NCBI RefSeq assembly: GCF_000003605.2
Contig: NW_003156272.1
Location: 18,326-68,736 of the forward strand
DNA length: 50,411 bases
Reading direction: 5' to 3'
Source of the DNA: Saccoglossus kowalevskii
Lineage: Eukaryota > Hemichordata > Enteropneusta > Harrimaniidae
Under the pieces are notes generated by a model that was given only the letters and a program-made list of their open reading frames with translations, was not told where the DNA came from and did not search any database. Position 1 is the first letter of the stretch. Each line of letters opens with the position of its first letter. Position numbers and translations under genes: made by a program. Shown one piece after another: positions 1-11,946 of this stretch.

Positions 1-1542
1 AGTGCAGTACTGGAAACAGCATTTATTAGACAGTTAGACAAAAAACAAAACAAAATGCCTGTCTTGATCAATCGCACATCCATAATGTTTGTATGTTGAT
101 ATGCTTGTAAATAACATTAACGTAAAAGTCGAAGCAATCTAGACTAGAAGTCAATTCACCAGTCCAGCCAGCTATGGCTCCCTAAGTTGCTTATATTTAA
201 TCAGATACTATTTCGTCATCATGCTTTGTTACCTTACCTGTTTATACCACATGAGGGCGTTTTTTTATGGCAAGATGGCGCAAACGAACGGAAGTCCTTC
301 GCAGGTTTATGGTTTCTCATATTTAAATCATCATAACTCTGAAGATAATCATTTTTTTAATTTTTTTTTTTCAAATTTATAATCAATATACATAACTTGA
401 TAAATACAAACACCAAAATAGGCTCTATTTAGTTCCCCTTTAATAATAAGTACAAAACATGCACAAAATTATTGCAATATATGTACGGTAACATCCTATG
501 CATGAAATTTGACAAAGTGGTCATTAGTTCCTGAAACTTCAATTGTACATCATCCAGAAAAACAAAAGTGTATTGGTTAATAATGGTCAAACCAGGAAGT
601 TTTAAAAGTGGTCATTTAATACATAACATCAATTATAATAAATTTTTCTCTTGTTTGTATCATCGTGGATGAAATTAAGGTGTACACATGATGATGAGAA
701 AATGTCTTTTTGGTTGACTCATTATATAACTTGCTCTTGTGGTTACAATAACTCACAATTTGTATCCAGTTCCCTTCAAACTTGAATATTTATCAGTTTG
801 TAATCTTGGCCAAGTTTGATTATGTTCTATGTATATTTTCAACACATTCATCAAATTTCACATAATATTGTATTCGTCTTGTTGTTAAAATATCTCAACC
901 AATTTTTATCTGATCATCTTCAAACATTAAGAATCTTATCGATCACTTTGGAATGTCAACCAAGTTCAATTTTGGTGTGATTAGCACATGCGATTTTCAA
1001 GATAGGGGCTAAAGTTTTTTTAATTATTTCATGTTATTTATGTTGAATTATGGTGTTCATTTTTGGTCAGAATTGTTTCCACCTTAATTTTAGCCAGTAT
1101 TTTCTATGCATATAATATTGCAGTTATTTTCCTTATGTAGCCTAAATCTTGCTTTCTTACAAAAAATTGAACAGTATTTTTACTGCCAAACAGTTGGCAT
1201 ATTTTTTTTCGTTTTCAAAATCGTTTGTGTGTGCTAAAATATTCATTCATAAAAACTTAAATTAAATATTGCATATATTTCCTAGCAAACCATAATTGAA
1301 AAAATGATTGAAAAGTTTTTGTTATGTGCGCTTGAATGGTCTAGTTGTGTTGTTTGTTTGTGATGTTTTGTTTCCCTTGTTGTTGAGTAAATATACCATT
1401 ATTGTTATTATGATAAAGAAAAACGCCCATTTTACACATTAAATAATTTAGTTGTTTAAAACAATTTTTAATACACAATGTAGGTAAGGCATCTACTGAA
1501 ATTAATAATCATAACTTGTATAATTGTTTATTTTCTTTGTAG
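1..1542 (+). other. Intron of the FLASH-like gene (partial)
   Basis: No coding segment is visible here. The stretch ends in a good 3' splice site (pyrimidine-rich TTTTCTTTGTAG at 1531-1542) that opens the first visible coding exon, so it is read as the 3' part of an intron whose 5' end lies outside the window. It is AT-rich and carries one interspersed repeat copy (271-443). The upstream FLASH exons, which should include the start codon and the acidic LDLY-type segment known in the family, were not found in it. Confidence 0.6.
271..443. repeat. Interspersed repeat, copy A
   Basis: The segment begins CAAGATGGCGCAAACG and ends AGTTCCCCTTTAA. Its reverse complement recurs almost intact at 50241-50409, with shared blocks such as GAAGTCCTTCGCAGG, ATTTAAATCATCATAACTC and AACACCAAAATAGGCTC. 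Differences are a few substitutions and a small length change in the T run. It has no coding potential, no evident terminal inverted repeats and no poly(A) tail, so it is best called a non-autonomous dispersed element of unknown class. It lies in a FLASH intron. Confidence 0.85.
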
Positions 1543-4500
1543 TTCAAAGAAGAACATACAGACTGCAAGGAGAAATTGGAACACCTATCAAATGAACACA
1601 AATATTTTAGTGAACAGGTAACAAAAAAAATGTATTTTCTTGTATGTGTGTATTGTTTGCGTGTGTGTATGTATGTATGCTTTACCATTATCTTAACAAT
1701 CCTTTATAGTTTTCTGCTTTTTCACTGATATCTCAAGAACCCCTTTCAGATTTCAACATTGTGCATACATACAGTGGTGCATTGGAAGCTACGAAGCTGG
1801 TTAATATGAGGTTGAAATCCATGCATAACAATTTTTTAATTTGCATAACTTAAAAAAATGTTTGATACCGCAAGAACCACTTAGATTTAATAAAACTGGT
1901 ACGCAGGTTGTCTGTACTACGGTACTCCATATACACATGCAAAACATGAACAAGTCTATACACATTTTACAAAAGTACGGTTCCCTGATGAGTTTTTGTT
2001 TTATTCTTATGTTTATATCTCCAGAATAAAATCCTGTCAGAAGAAAATGAAATACTTAAGAGAAATATCTCCTTGTTATACAGAACAGCAAAGGGTGAAG
2101 TGGACAGAAAAGATTATGAAATTGATAGATTGAGAAAAAAGTAAGATGTAATTCATTAAAATTATATTAGATATAATACTACAGTACTGTGACAGAGGTG
2201 GCGAACAATATTTTGCATTGGGGTGCTGAGATCTGCTCACCATCCCTCACTTTGGCACGAACATACTTGGGGGTCCGGGGCATGTTCCCGTGGAATAAAT
2301 TTTTAAATCTAGACCCTCTGAAACGCTATTTCCTTCATTTAGAGGGGCAAATTTTACTGACATACATTAACATAACACAAAGGGTTTCAGCTTGATTTTT
2401 AACTGGCCCCCCTCCTGGGCTGCTGCCACTGTGTTTTGCACCAGCGTTGCGTGTATACTATAGACTACACTACAGTGATATAATATGGATATTAAGGTTG
2501 AGTATAGACTAGAAGGTACAGTACAGTGATGTATTATGGATATTAAAGTGTCTGTGAAATGGCTATTTTCCCGGCTAAAATCATTCATTGCTACATCAAT
2601 ATTATCAATTTTCATGTTTCTAAGCATAAAATATTTTTCAAAGTGAAAAAATGCATTTCAAACTCAGTCTACAGCAACTTTATTTTTGTGTATTTTAAAA
2701 CGAGGCTCCTTATTAGCTTCTCATTTGCATACAGAAATTCCTCTTGTTACATAAGAACGGGAACTTGCTGGGCAGCTTGCATTGCCGATACGTGTATATA
2801 AGGCACATTTCTTGTTCGGTTTTCTCATCTTTGACTAAATTGCCACTTATTTACTTCGTCCAGGAAGAATGAACCATAGTGAACACATATTATCAAGTTT
2901 GTCGCATAGGGTTGAGTTAGATGCAAAATATGTCCTTTCTGGCGTAGCTGGTCACCAGGATCGTTACTGTTACCGACCCACATTTGTACGCTGTTGCTGG
3001 ACACTGGCACTGAACAACATTCGAGTTGGAATGAAGTTAGAAATAACTACAACTGGGTTGACTACACAATTACTTATATGGTAGTCAGTCAAAGTATCGA
3101 CTTCTATTTCCATGTAACTCTATGCCTACATGTAAGTCGATCATTGCCAAGTTTATCAAAATCAAATTTGACGCCTTAGAATTGTCTCGTTATTATGCAT
3201 TACTAGGCATGTCACTACACTGTTTTTTTTCATCGATCGTCTGAGTAAAAAAGCATTCAAAATAAAAAAGAGAACATAATTTGACATTCTAAACATCAAA
3301 CTATAGTGATCAATAAAACAGAGAATAATTTTTTTTAAAAAACGACAAATGACAGTTACTGAATAAACTACAGTCCCTCTATCCCGAGACTGCTGTCAGT
3401 AAGGGTATTAAATAAGAGGTGTGATTTCGACATCCAACCCAAATCATTGAACAATTCAGAAACTTTTAGCTTGAAAAAATGAAAACAGTTAGCAGTATGT
3501 AAGTGCTGCGATCAATTGGAAACTGTGAATACTTACACTATGGCTATAAGTATCACTCCACCCGCCCACAACACAACTTTTAACCATCCATAAATGATTG
3601 TTGTGAAAACAATCTCTAAAAAAAATAGAGATACTATAAAAGGTTTGAATTCAATGTTCTAGTTTGTTTACTGTTGCGTGACCTAAATTTTGATCTCATG
3701 ACACTCTTTAAAAGCATCGTCAATTTTGTTTTGAAATATGATACCCAGTGTCAAAGTTCACAAAGGGGAGAGTTGTGTTATATTTTCTAAAGTTAAAGTG
3801 GTAGACAAACTATCTTTGCCAGATTTCATTAGCAGCTATCAGAGAATACCTATGCCAAAAATCACCGTCATGGAGCAGCTGGGAGTCAAGATCAACTCAC
3901 TCGACTAACCCCAAATACCGAATGTTTTCTTATGCATGAAAAAACACAAAAAACTTAAAACACACTGTATCTCAGATTTATTCAAAATGTATTGCCCTCT
4001 TAAACCATCGCTACAATTGTTTTTTCTAGTTGAATGCATGCTTTATATATTAAGAGAATGTGGGAAAAAAGTAAGTTTGATATTTTCAAAGACAAAAAAC
4101 CTCTACTACATTGAGTATATACTAGGAGCTACAGTACAGTTATAGAAATAAATATGAAGTACAGAATAGAAGCTACAGTATTGTATAAGAATATGGACAA
4201 TAATGTGGAGTGTAGACTAGAACCAAAAATACAATCACAGAAAACATACAACTTAGTATTAACAGTGTGTTATGTAATAAAGTTTAATATAACAAACATG
4301 TTCAATTGCACTATTTTTGCTTTCAGACTAAAGTATGCTCAAGATAAAGTTCAAGAATTAGGGCTGAAGCAAGTGAACAATGATGAAACCGTTGGTAACA
4401 ACTCAAGTCTAGCTAACAGATTAATGAAGATAGCGTATAGAAGAGAAGAAGAGTCAACTCTGGCTGAAACCCCGGGAAATGAGACATATTTGTGTGTTCA

Positions 4501-7432
4501 AAGTAAAGTGAAAAAAGAACAGGAGTACTTAAATCATTATCAGTGCAATAATAATGAAGCACAGTTGCACAATGGCATAGAATTGAATGATAATGTATCT
4601 GAACAAGAAAATCACTTGACTCAGAGTACTGTGGGTCATCTTGATGATCATGGACAGAAACGAAGACATTCTAGCCATCACTCAAATTCAAAACATAGAG
4701 AACATCAGAAAAAAAGAAAAGCAGATTCACATGCCTCACATAAAAGTAAACTTCGTATACATTCTGGATCTAAGAAAATAGTAAAACATCACCATCATTC
4801 TGACAGAAGCAAAATGCAAAGGTGTGACAATGGAGAAAAGATTGAATTGATAGAAAAAGAAAGTAAAATGGATTCTCATGCTTTTGAGGAATCTTGTTCA
4901 GTTTCAGCAAATGAGAAAATTGCAAGACATTCATCAAGTGGACAAGAAATCTCCAATAAGGAAAAGAAATTCTCAAAAAGTGAGAACAGCAAAACAGAAG
5001 AAAAAAATAGCAGTTCAAAGAAGAAAATTACTCCACGTAGTAAATTAAAGAGCTCGGTAACTAAGGTGAATAGTATAAAGAAAAAAAGACGAAGCAGTGG
5101 AAATGTAAAAAGAAAAAGCACTGCTCTCATGGCAACCAGTAAACATAAATGTAACACTGAAGAGAGCATTCAAATAGATACTGACAATACTGAAGTTGAA
5201 CTTGATAGAACTGGTGGAAAAGAGCACAATATTTTTATTTCTGGGAAACAAAAAGAATATAAATCAAGTGAAGATACTGAACTGCTTACTGTAAATGGAG
5301 AGAGGGGTCGTCATGATTCCAAGATAAAACAACTGGAGTGTCACAGTAACAAGATAGAACATGGGCCACCTACAGTAAAGGTACATGCATTGAGTGTCAA
5401 TAATCAAAGGTTAGATGGTTGTGATGGAAAGAATGAACAGGACAATAATGAATCACACAAAATCAGCCAGAGCAATAAAACTGAAAAAGATGTGGTCCAT
5501 CATGAAAATATTGCTGAGAAAAAGACCAAAATTGAAGGAGAAAAAAACCTGTGTACATTAAATTCAGCGAAAAAAGAAAGTGCTGTAAAAATAGATAAAA
5601 AGAAAACTGATTTAAAAAAGAGAAACCTGTCAGGAAAAAGTGGTGACAAAGATAAAAAGGTTGTCAATACAAAGATAGTTAAAACACCTGGTAAGAGTTC
5701 ATCAACTACTTCTTCCTTAAAAATTGTGTCATCTGGGCACTCTGGTAGTGGTACAAAATCAGCCTCAAAAGCAGGTTCATCAAAAAAATGTATTAATCAT
5801 GTCAATAAATCATTCACGCAGTCGGGATCATCAGGCAACACTATCAGTGACAAAAGCAAATCAACTCTAAAGAAAAGGAAGCGCTCTTCAGATGTAAAAC
5901 CTGTAAAAAGAAGGAGAGTCTCCAGTGACAAGTTGTCAACAAAAGATAAATCTGCTTCTATTGATGTAGTTTCTACAAAACTAGAACAGGATGAAATTAA
6001 AGTAGAAGATAACAACTGCGATCTTGCTGATCAGGCAGATCAGGTGACTTTGCAAAGTAATGCGAGAACAGTGGAACATCTGTATAAGTTAGCAGATTAT
6101 GATGAACAACGAAAGACAAATGCAGTAGAATTAGATGTCATTGATGAGTCTAAACAGGAAGTGAAAGGCTGTAATGATTATACAGATATTAATGATCTGT
6201 CCAAGAATGTTCTTCGGGATATTAACAGAACAGACCAGAATCTGAATGTGGCAGACAAATGTACAAGTCCACAGTGGAATTTAGAATCGACAGAGTATAG
6301 TGCAAATGACAATGATGGCTTAACCAAACAATCTCTCAAATGTATCCCATCTGTAGAAATGGAAATACCTGAACTTAGTGCTCCTATAGGGAGTGACAAT
6401 GAATTTGATTTTGGTGATAATCCTCCTCCAACTCCAGGATCATCTATTTATTTCAAAGCATCGGAAGAATATGATTCTGTTTTTAGTGAAGCTCCCCCAC
6501 ACACTCCTGGTTCATCATTGCAGTTTACCGAAGATGAAGTGATCCCTCATGATAATCTAGATAAACTTGATCCTTATGGCAGTGATTGTGTCAGTGAAGT
6601 TGATTTGAATCCTTGTGTTACAGATAGTATGTGTTCGGACAGTAAGGAAGTGAAAGTGATTAGAGAAGTGAAAGAGGCAAAAGGTTACGAGTTATCAGAC
6701 GGAGAGATATTAAGTAGTGATGAAGAAGAGATTACGAAGAACAGCAGTAGACAAAATGGTTATGCTGAAAATGGTTCTAAATACAAGAACAAATCAAAGA
6801 AACAGACTGTTCCAAGGAGACCTGATGATCACAAAGATTTGAGGAATATATTAACTGAGAAAAAATATAAAGATGAACGGAAGGACACAATTAGAAGGGA
6901 AGAAATAAGGAAGCTAGAACGACAAAGAGAGTCTGGCCACACAAGACATTACTCAGATTCACAACTTAGAAGGAGAGAAGATGCGATGAGGAACAGGGAA
7001 AGGGTGAATGCAACTAGAAGAGATGAAAAACTGCATGAGAATCACTTTGGCCATAGATCCCGATCGCCTCCACTCGGCGAGTTGAAATACAGAACTTACA
7101 CAGATAGAAGGAACACAAGGACATCATCTAGAGCTGAACAAGTTAGAAGAGACACCAAAAGTTCAAATGATGCAAACAAATTTCGAGTTGAACATGATAG
7201 GCGAGACAGGTTGTCACCTAAAGAGAGAATTGCTAGAACATCTATGAGGGATGAAAAGCAAACTTTGACTGCTCAAAGTCATAGAAGTGATGAAGGTAGT
7301 TGGAGGGATACTAAATCATCAAGAAATACTAGAACTGAGCAAAGTAGTAGAGAGAAAAAAGTTGAGAGCAGAAATTCTCGGGACTATGTCAGGGTGCCTT
7401 CTAAAGTTGACCTAAGGCACAGGAGGCACTAA
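1543..7432 (+). CDS. CASP8AP2: CASP8AP2/FLASH-like protein, 5' partial
   Basis: Three coding exons are visible: 1543-1617, 2025-2140 and 4327-7432, all bounded by AG/GT (donors at 1618 and 2141, acceptors at 1541, 2023 and 4325), with junction phases 0 and 2. Together they give about 1098 residues and read through cleanly to TAA. Exons 1 and 2 encode a charged coiled coil; ENEILKRNISLLYRTA followed by RKDYEIDRL aligns with the conserved FLASH block ENQSLKKNISALIKTA...RKDEEISNL. The last exon is a long low-complexity Lys/Ser/His region with a bipartite basic cluster (KKRKRSS...KRRR near 5870-5925), a twin PPxTPGSS motif (6421-6525), an acidic SDGEI..SDEEE motif (about 6688-6730, resembling the family's EEGEIRSDSE) and an Arg-rich tail. 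FLASH is a nuclear scaffold of histone locus bodies that binds Lsm11 in histone pre-mRNA 3' processing. The vertebrate C-terminal SANT-like region is not seen. N-terminal exons are missing. Family call fairly sure; exon completeness at the 3' end less so. Confidence 0.82.
2189..2420. repeat. Dispersed repeat with GGGGCAAATTTT core, copy A
   Basis: This segment shares blocks with 13245-13440: GATCTGCTCACCATCCCTC, CTCTGAAACGCTATTTCC, GAGGGGCAAATTTT and CACAAAGGGTTTCAGCTTG, in the same order and orientation. Copy A has about 70 extra bases between the first two blocks. Both copies run into C-rich sequence at the 3' side. It is non-coding. A similar layout in two unrelated loci marks it as a dispersed mobile or ex-mobile element of unknown class. 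Confidence 0.75.
2446..2550. repeat. Degenerate ~50-bp tandem repeat, block 1
   Basis: About two imperfect units of a sequence of the type GTATAGACTAGAAGSTACAGTACAGTGATATATTATGGATATTAAGG lie here. Key shared words are TATAGACTA, TACAGT.CAGTGAT and TATGGATATTAA. Related units occur at the far end of the same intron (4105-4235). Confidence 0.6.
4105..4235. repeat. Degenerate ~50-bp tandem repeat, block 2
   Basis: Diverged units sharing the words GAGTATATACTAGGAGCTAC, AGAATAGAAGCTACAGTA and AGTGTAGACTAGAACC lie here, matching the block at 2446-2550. It sits about 100 bases before the last FLASH-like exon. Confidence 0.5.
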
Positions 7433-8040
7433 ACTTTTCACTCCGTATTTAACTGCTGTTACATGAAATGGTTACCTACATAATAATCGTGCATTAATCA
7501 ATTCAAGTTTTACATTTTATATGTATATACCTAGTAAAAAATGAATAGTTTTTGTTTAAGTTTCATGTTCGTTATTTAATAACTTATCAGTAGAAATATT
7601 CACTGTTAATCGCATGATTAGAATTCATAATAGTTAGTGCTTTAAAAACATAATGAATGCACAGGTTTTGGTAAATAAGGTTGATAATTTAGTCATAAAT
7701 TAGCAATCATTATAACCGTATCGTAGCCAGTTCTAGGGTGTATATGTTTAGCTGTCATTATTGTCCACCCTGAAAAAGCAGACCAGTTATTAACTGGCCT
7801 AATCTGTGAATCCACTATTATCTCTGAATTATACATGCATTGAAAGTAAACAACTCTATAATTACTAGTTGATTGTTGTATGTAGTATTGTAAAGATAGA
7901 TATATATATTGTCTGAATTTGATTTGTACTGTTTTATATGTAAGATTATTTTTAATGTCACATTTTAGCAGAAATTGTTTTGAAAATACAAATTGTTTTA
8001 TGAAATTTGACAAAAACTGCACATCATAATAAAATTGCTA
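7433..8040 (+). other. Probable 3' UTR of the FLASH-like gene with poly(A) signal
   Basis: AT-rich sequence follows the TAA stop. A canonical AATAAA hexamer is at 8028-8033, about 600 bases past the stop, and is the best candidate poly(A) signal. No further coding exon is apparent between the stop and this signal, which supports the last exon being the true end of the gene. Confidence 0.5.
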
Positions 8041-11000
8041 AAATGTTAGACACATGGCTCCAATGGATTTGCTTACCTTTGACTATCAATCTCCGAAGTC
8101 ACCATCCATACTTGCATCATTGCCTGGTGATAGTCTCACTTAATAGAAAATCCTCTTAGCTGTTGACTGAACTGGGGTACTCAAGCGTCACCTGAGGCAC
8201 AAAGCGACTCATGGATGAAGTCAGTCCCACAAAGCTCATGAATTATCTGAGCCGTGCAGTAGGACTGTAGCAAAGCGAAATTGTGTGGTCACTGATCTTT
8301 AAATGCCACTCTGGTACTGTTCTAAGCCCAGATGCATATTGAAATCCATTCCCATAAACATTACATTGTGGAAAAACTTGTTTGCATTTAATATGAATCT
8401 AAAAAAATGCAGAATCTTGATTCCACAGAAGAAAGCATCTCCTTCAACACTTTTACCAACCAGTGATTAGTTTACAAAACCACTTTTATCCACTTGCTGT
8501 GCAGCACTGCGACTTGCACTGGTAGTATTTTTCCGAAAATGTAATACAATGAGCCTCAGAAGGAAGAATCATGAAGCAAAGCTATCTACAGCTTTTAGGG
8601 GTGAATAGGTACATTTACAATGGTTACACAACAATTTATGTCTGTATATCCATCTGAATGAGTTGTTAGTAACAATACACCTTCAGGGTGCCAACCCACA
8701 TTCCAATGCATCCAAACAGTCTGTCAATTTCTTTTCATTGTTGTCCATCCTCAAATACAGAAAAAGCTCTGGATGATTAACAAATGGTTGCCGAGAGTTG
8801 AAGCACATGTTATTCCGGACACCCCCATATTTCCAAATTTAACATGAACATTAAGTGGGAGCGTTTTATGAAAAGCTAGCGTTTCCCCTGTCAATTCGTA
8901 ACAGATTGCTACATTGTGACAGCAATACAACAAGGGAAAGAAAGATCCAATCAGCACTACTGTATATTGGCAGTTAAGAATCTCAACTGTTGGTTCCACA
9001 ACTCTAGTGCAGACGCAGGAGTGCAGGTTTTGGCTGTGATAAGAACCAAGTGTTGATCTGTTTTTCACACTACTGAATACAATGAGATGACATTATTGAT
9101 GACTTGATAATGCCTGTTTCTGTTATAGTGCCTGTTGTAGTGGCAATACTCCAAATCATATGTTAACCAACACCACCATGCATTCGAACGTCTCATTTTA
9201 GCAGAGTCAAGCTAAGTGAGCTTGAATGAGTATTGCCCAGCGGTCCATATCCTCTAAAAATAGGCTGCATGTTTGTTTCACATTTTTGTTGCTAAGATTT
9301 ACGCCTGATTTTTTGCCTAGATCAATCCACTTACAAGAAACATATATACTATTCAGTGCATCTTGATTGAAATAAACATTTTTTTTTAGGCCGAATGAAG
9401 ATATTAACACTGCTGATAATAAATTTGTTTAATAATATGCTCTCCAAGACCAGTCATAAGTATTTTTACCGCCAAATCTGCATAGAATTTTTCGGCTTAG
9501 CTGTGGTCCTGGTAGGTACTTTTAAATAATTCGTGTTTTTTGTAAGGTTCATTGAGATTAGTACAGAACATGTAGTATTATTTGGGGAATTTGAAGAATA
9601 GTAATTGTTATGTAGTTATGATTCGTTTGGTCGAAATGTTCCCATCTAGTTTTAACCGGTGTTTCCTATTCAAAATGTTTAGATGTAATATTTCATTGTG
9701 TATCATAAGTTTGTATTCATTTGTCCAGCGGAGCTTATTATTATCCGTTGATGCCCATCGTTTGTGTCAACGTTTCGCTTTTTCAACTTCTTCTTGAAAA
9801 CTGCAATTCTTATTGCTTTGATTCTTGGTGTATAATGTACTTTGGGCAACCATTTTAAGTAAAAAGTTATATTTTCGACTTCTTGTTAAAAACCGTCTGG
9901 ATGCTTTAATACACATCGGTACCTCAGGTAGACCTTTCTCAGATTTGTTCATTTCATGATGACATCTTCTTTTGTCTAATTTTGATGAATATTTTTGTCA
10001 TTTTCAGTAAAAAGTTTTCCCCTACTTGTTAAAAACCGCAAGTCCGATTGCATTGTTACGTGGTGTCTTTTGGGCAGACCTCTCTTAGATTTGTTCATAT
10101 TAACTTGTGATGATATATCTTTAATTCTCTAATGTTGGTGAATGTTTTGTCATTTTGGGTTTCACTTTTATTTGGATGGGACCTTTAAATCAACAGGTTT
10201 GTATACAGTGTTTTCATCATCAAGTTTATGCTACAACTATTCGAATTTCTGTACTGCTAATACAAGAAAAAAAACATTCTACAGTTGACAAAATTAAAAC
10301 TACTATCAACATTATCCTAAGGGGGCTGTGGTTGAAGCTTCTACGTCTTGCACTTTCTATTGCATCTGATAGGCTGTTAATCCGTACTTTATTTTTATTT
10401 CTCGACTTGTAATCGCTCATGTGGGGTACAAAGCTCAGTGATATCACAGTTGCGTCTTTTGATACCAGTTTGACTAAATTCACAAATGACTCAGACATAT
10501 TATGAACTGAGCTAAGAATCAGGATCACCTGGACAAAATAAACCTATCTACATTTTTGGTATGAAAAAGAAATTGTGGATCAGGCTATAAGTACATAGTG
10601 TAATATACTATCCAGGTAATTCATATAATTACAATATATAATATTGATGACGCGCCATGCATGCATAGATAATAAGATAGAGTATCCGGGAAGGAATACA
10701 GAATATAATGACTGTAAACGTTGGCAATTTCTATCAGTTTCTATTTATTTTGAGAATTTGCGATACATAACTAACAACCTTCAAGTCTTTTTGTCACTAT
10801 AGAAGGTGGTTTTTTATTTGAAATTACAATGCTTACAATTGACCCTACAGTTGAGATTTATGTTGTCTTCAACTAATTTATAACACTAATGATGCAGATA
10901 CACGTTTGTTTGTTTGTTAAATATTACACTATATCGGGAATACATACATGTATATAGCTATTGCCAAAATATTTAGATGTAAAATTGTAGTTATTATTAT

Positions 11001-11268
11001 GAAACAAATATGGTTCTTGATATATGTCGTTGCCAATTCTAAAAAAAGAAATAGAAATTATCACAAAAGAGTTTGAATAAAGTGGAAAAAACAATACTGA
11101 CTAACCTGTGATGAATCGTGAACTATAATTTGTGATAACAGAGGGTAATGTTATTGACTACTTGATTTAACATTTGTTGGCACCTTAGGTTTTTCATTTT
11201 CACTCTTTGGAATGGGAACCCTTATTCATCTGTTGGCTGTTAGTGATTTTAATTTGTATTTCCTGTAA
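8041..11268. other. Intergenic region between FLASH-like and GNAT genes
   Basis: No intact gene was recognised. The minus-strand reading of 8190-8236 gives FVGLTSSMSRFVPQV, which resembles the thumb region of Ty3/gypsy reverse transcriptases but is flanked by stops (see findings). A ~150-bp-period tandem repeat lies at 9785-10158. The rest is AT-rich and unassigned. Confidence 0.55.
9785..10158. repeat. Tandem repeat of about 148 bp period
   Basis: Two aligned units begin at AGTAAAAAGTT (9858 and 10006) and share CTTGTTAAAAACCG, GCAGACCT or TAGACCT followed by CTCTTAGATTTGTTCAT-like words, then TGATGA, TTTGTCTAATTTT or AATTCTCTAATG, and TTTTGTCATTTT. A partial earlier unit (about 9790-9857) carries the CTGCAATTCTTATTGCTTTGATTCTTGG part. 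Units are about 70 to 80 percent alike by eye. Non-coding. Confidence 0.6.
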
Positions 11269-11946
11269 TTACAACTCTAGCACAAATAACTTTGAAGAAG
11301 GACATGCTGTTATTGATGCGAATGGTTTTTTACCATCAATTTTAAATTCATTGTAGGGAATTTCACCAATGCACTCATATCCTAATTTTGAATACAACCT
11401 TTGACTGATTATTCCAGTTGAAGACGCCAGAATAAACTTTATGCTCTTTTCTCTACACAAATCAGCACGCAACTCAGCCAATCTGGTGCCAATCCCTATA
11501 CCACCATAATCTTCACGAACACCTATCTTACAACTCACTAATATCATGCAGTCACGATCTTTGTTGAAGCCGGGATATTCATAAAAGTTTTTCTCCAATG
11601 CCCAAATATAAGGCTTCATAGCTGGCATGATATATGGTAGAATATCATCAGTTATCATTGGGTGGTCTGGCTTTTCAAGTTCAATGTCGTTGCCATGGCA
11701 AAGAAGTCCTGTTATCACTCCGACGACCTCTCCGATGCGATTATCTATAGCTACCATTGAAACTCCCTCTTGTACACAGTATTTGCAAAGACTGATGTTT
11801 GATGGCAGCTCAACCTCGTATGGTTGATTTACAGCAATAGACAGTAGATGTCCACGCAGAAAAGCCTCTGATAAAACATGGGATGCTTCGTCCACGTGTT
11901 CTGACGTCATTATTTCATATCTGATATGATTCAGCTTAGAAGCCAT
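11269..11946 (-). CDS. GNAT acetyltransferase (AANAT-like), copy A
   Basis: A single coding exon encodes 225 residues. The fold signature is clear: EAFLRG near residue 27, a central VGVITGLL strand, then motif A CKIGVREDYGGIGIGTRL (about residues 143-160), whose R-x-x-x-G-G-x-G-x-G loop binds the acetyl-CoA pyrophosphate, and motif B YSKLGYE. The order resembles insect dopamine/arylalkylamine N-acetyltransferases (EAFF.DEPL, GLGIAGRL, EKLGF), so N-acetylation of a small amine in the cytosol is the likely but unproven activity. The ATG at 11946 was chosen because an acceptor (TTTAATACAG) sits directly before it, as in copy B; seven residues upstream in frame are therefore intronic. It is intact and paired head-to-tail with copy B, 2.6 kb upstream. 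Confidence 0.85.
   Translation of the reverse strand: MASKLNHIRYEIMTSEHVDEASHVLSEAFLRGHLLSIAVNQPYEVELPSNISLCKYCVQEGVSMVAIDNRIGEVVGVITGLLCHGNDIELEKPDHPMITDDILPYIMPAMKPYIWALEKNFYEYPGFNKDRDCMILVSCKIGVREDYGGIGIGTRLAELRADLCREKSIKFILASSTGIISQRLYSKLGYECIGEIPYNEFKIDGKKPFASITACPSSKLFVLEL

Larger units (their letters stand above)
2141..4326 (+). other. FLASH-like intron rich in repeats
   Basis: This intron separates the 116-nt coiled-coil exon from the giant last exon. Its boundaries are AAAAAA|GTAAGA and TTTGCTTTCAG|A, joining AA|A as a Lys codon. It contains a dispersed repeat (2189-2420) and two blocks of a degenerate tandem unit (2446-2550 and 4105-4235). An open frame runs from 4154 into the last exon, but the part before 4327 is intronic because the coiled coil continues only when the exon is joined at 4327. 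Nothing else recognisable was seen. Confidence 0.7.

Noticed and set aside
4154-4326. In-frame ATG and 57 codons before the last FLASH-like exon
   Set aside because: A pyrimidine-rich acceptor TTTGCTTTCAG ends at 4326, and joining there to 2140 continues the coiled coil. The upstream part is degenerate tandem repeat, so it is intron, not an N-terminus.
4770-6399. Several minus-strand open frames inside the last FLASH-like exon
   Set aside because: They are antisense shadows of the Lys/Ser-rich coding sequence, rich in Phe, Leu and Ser, with no domains.
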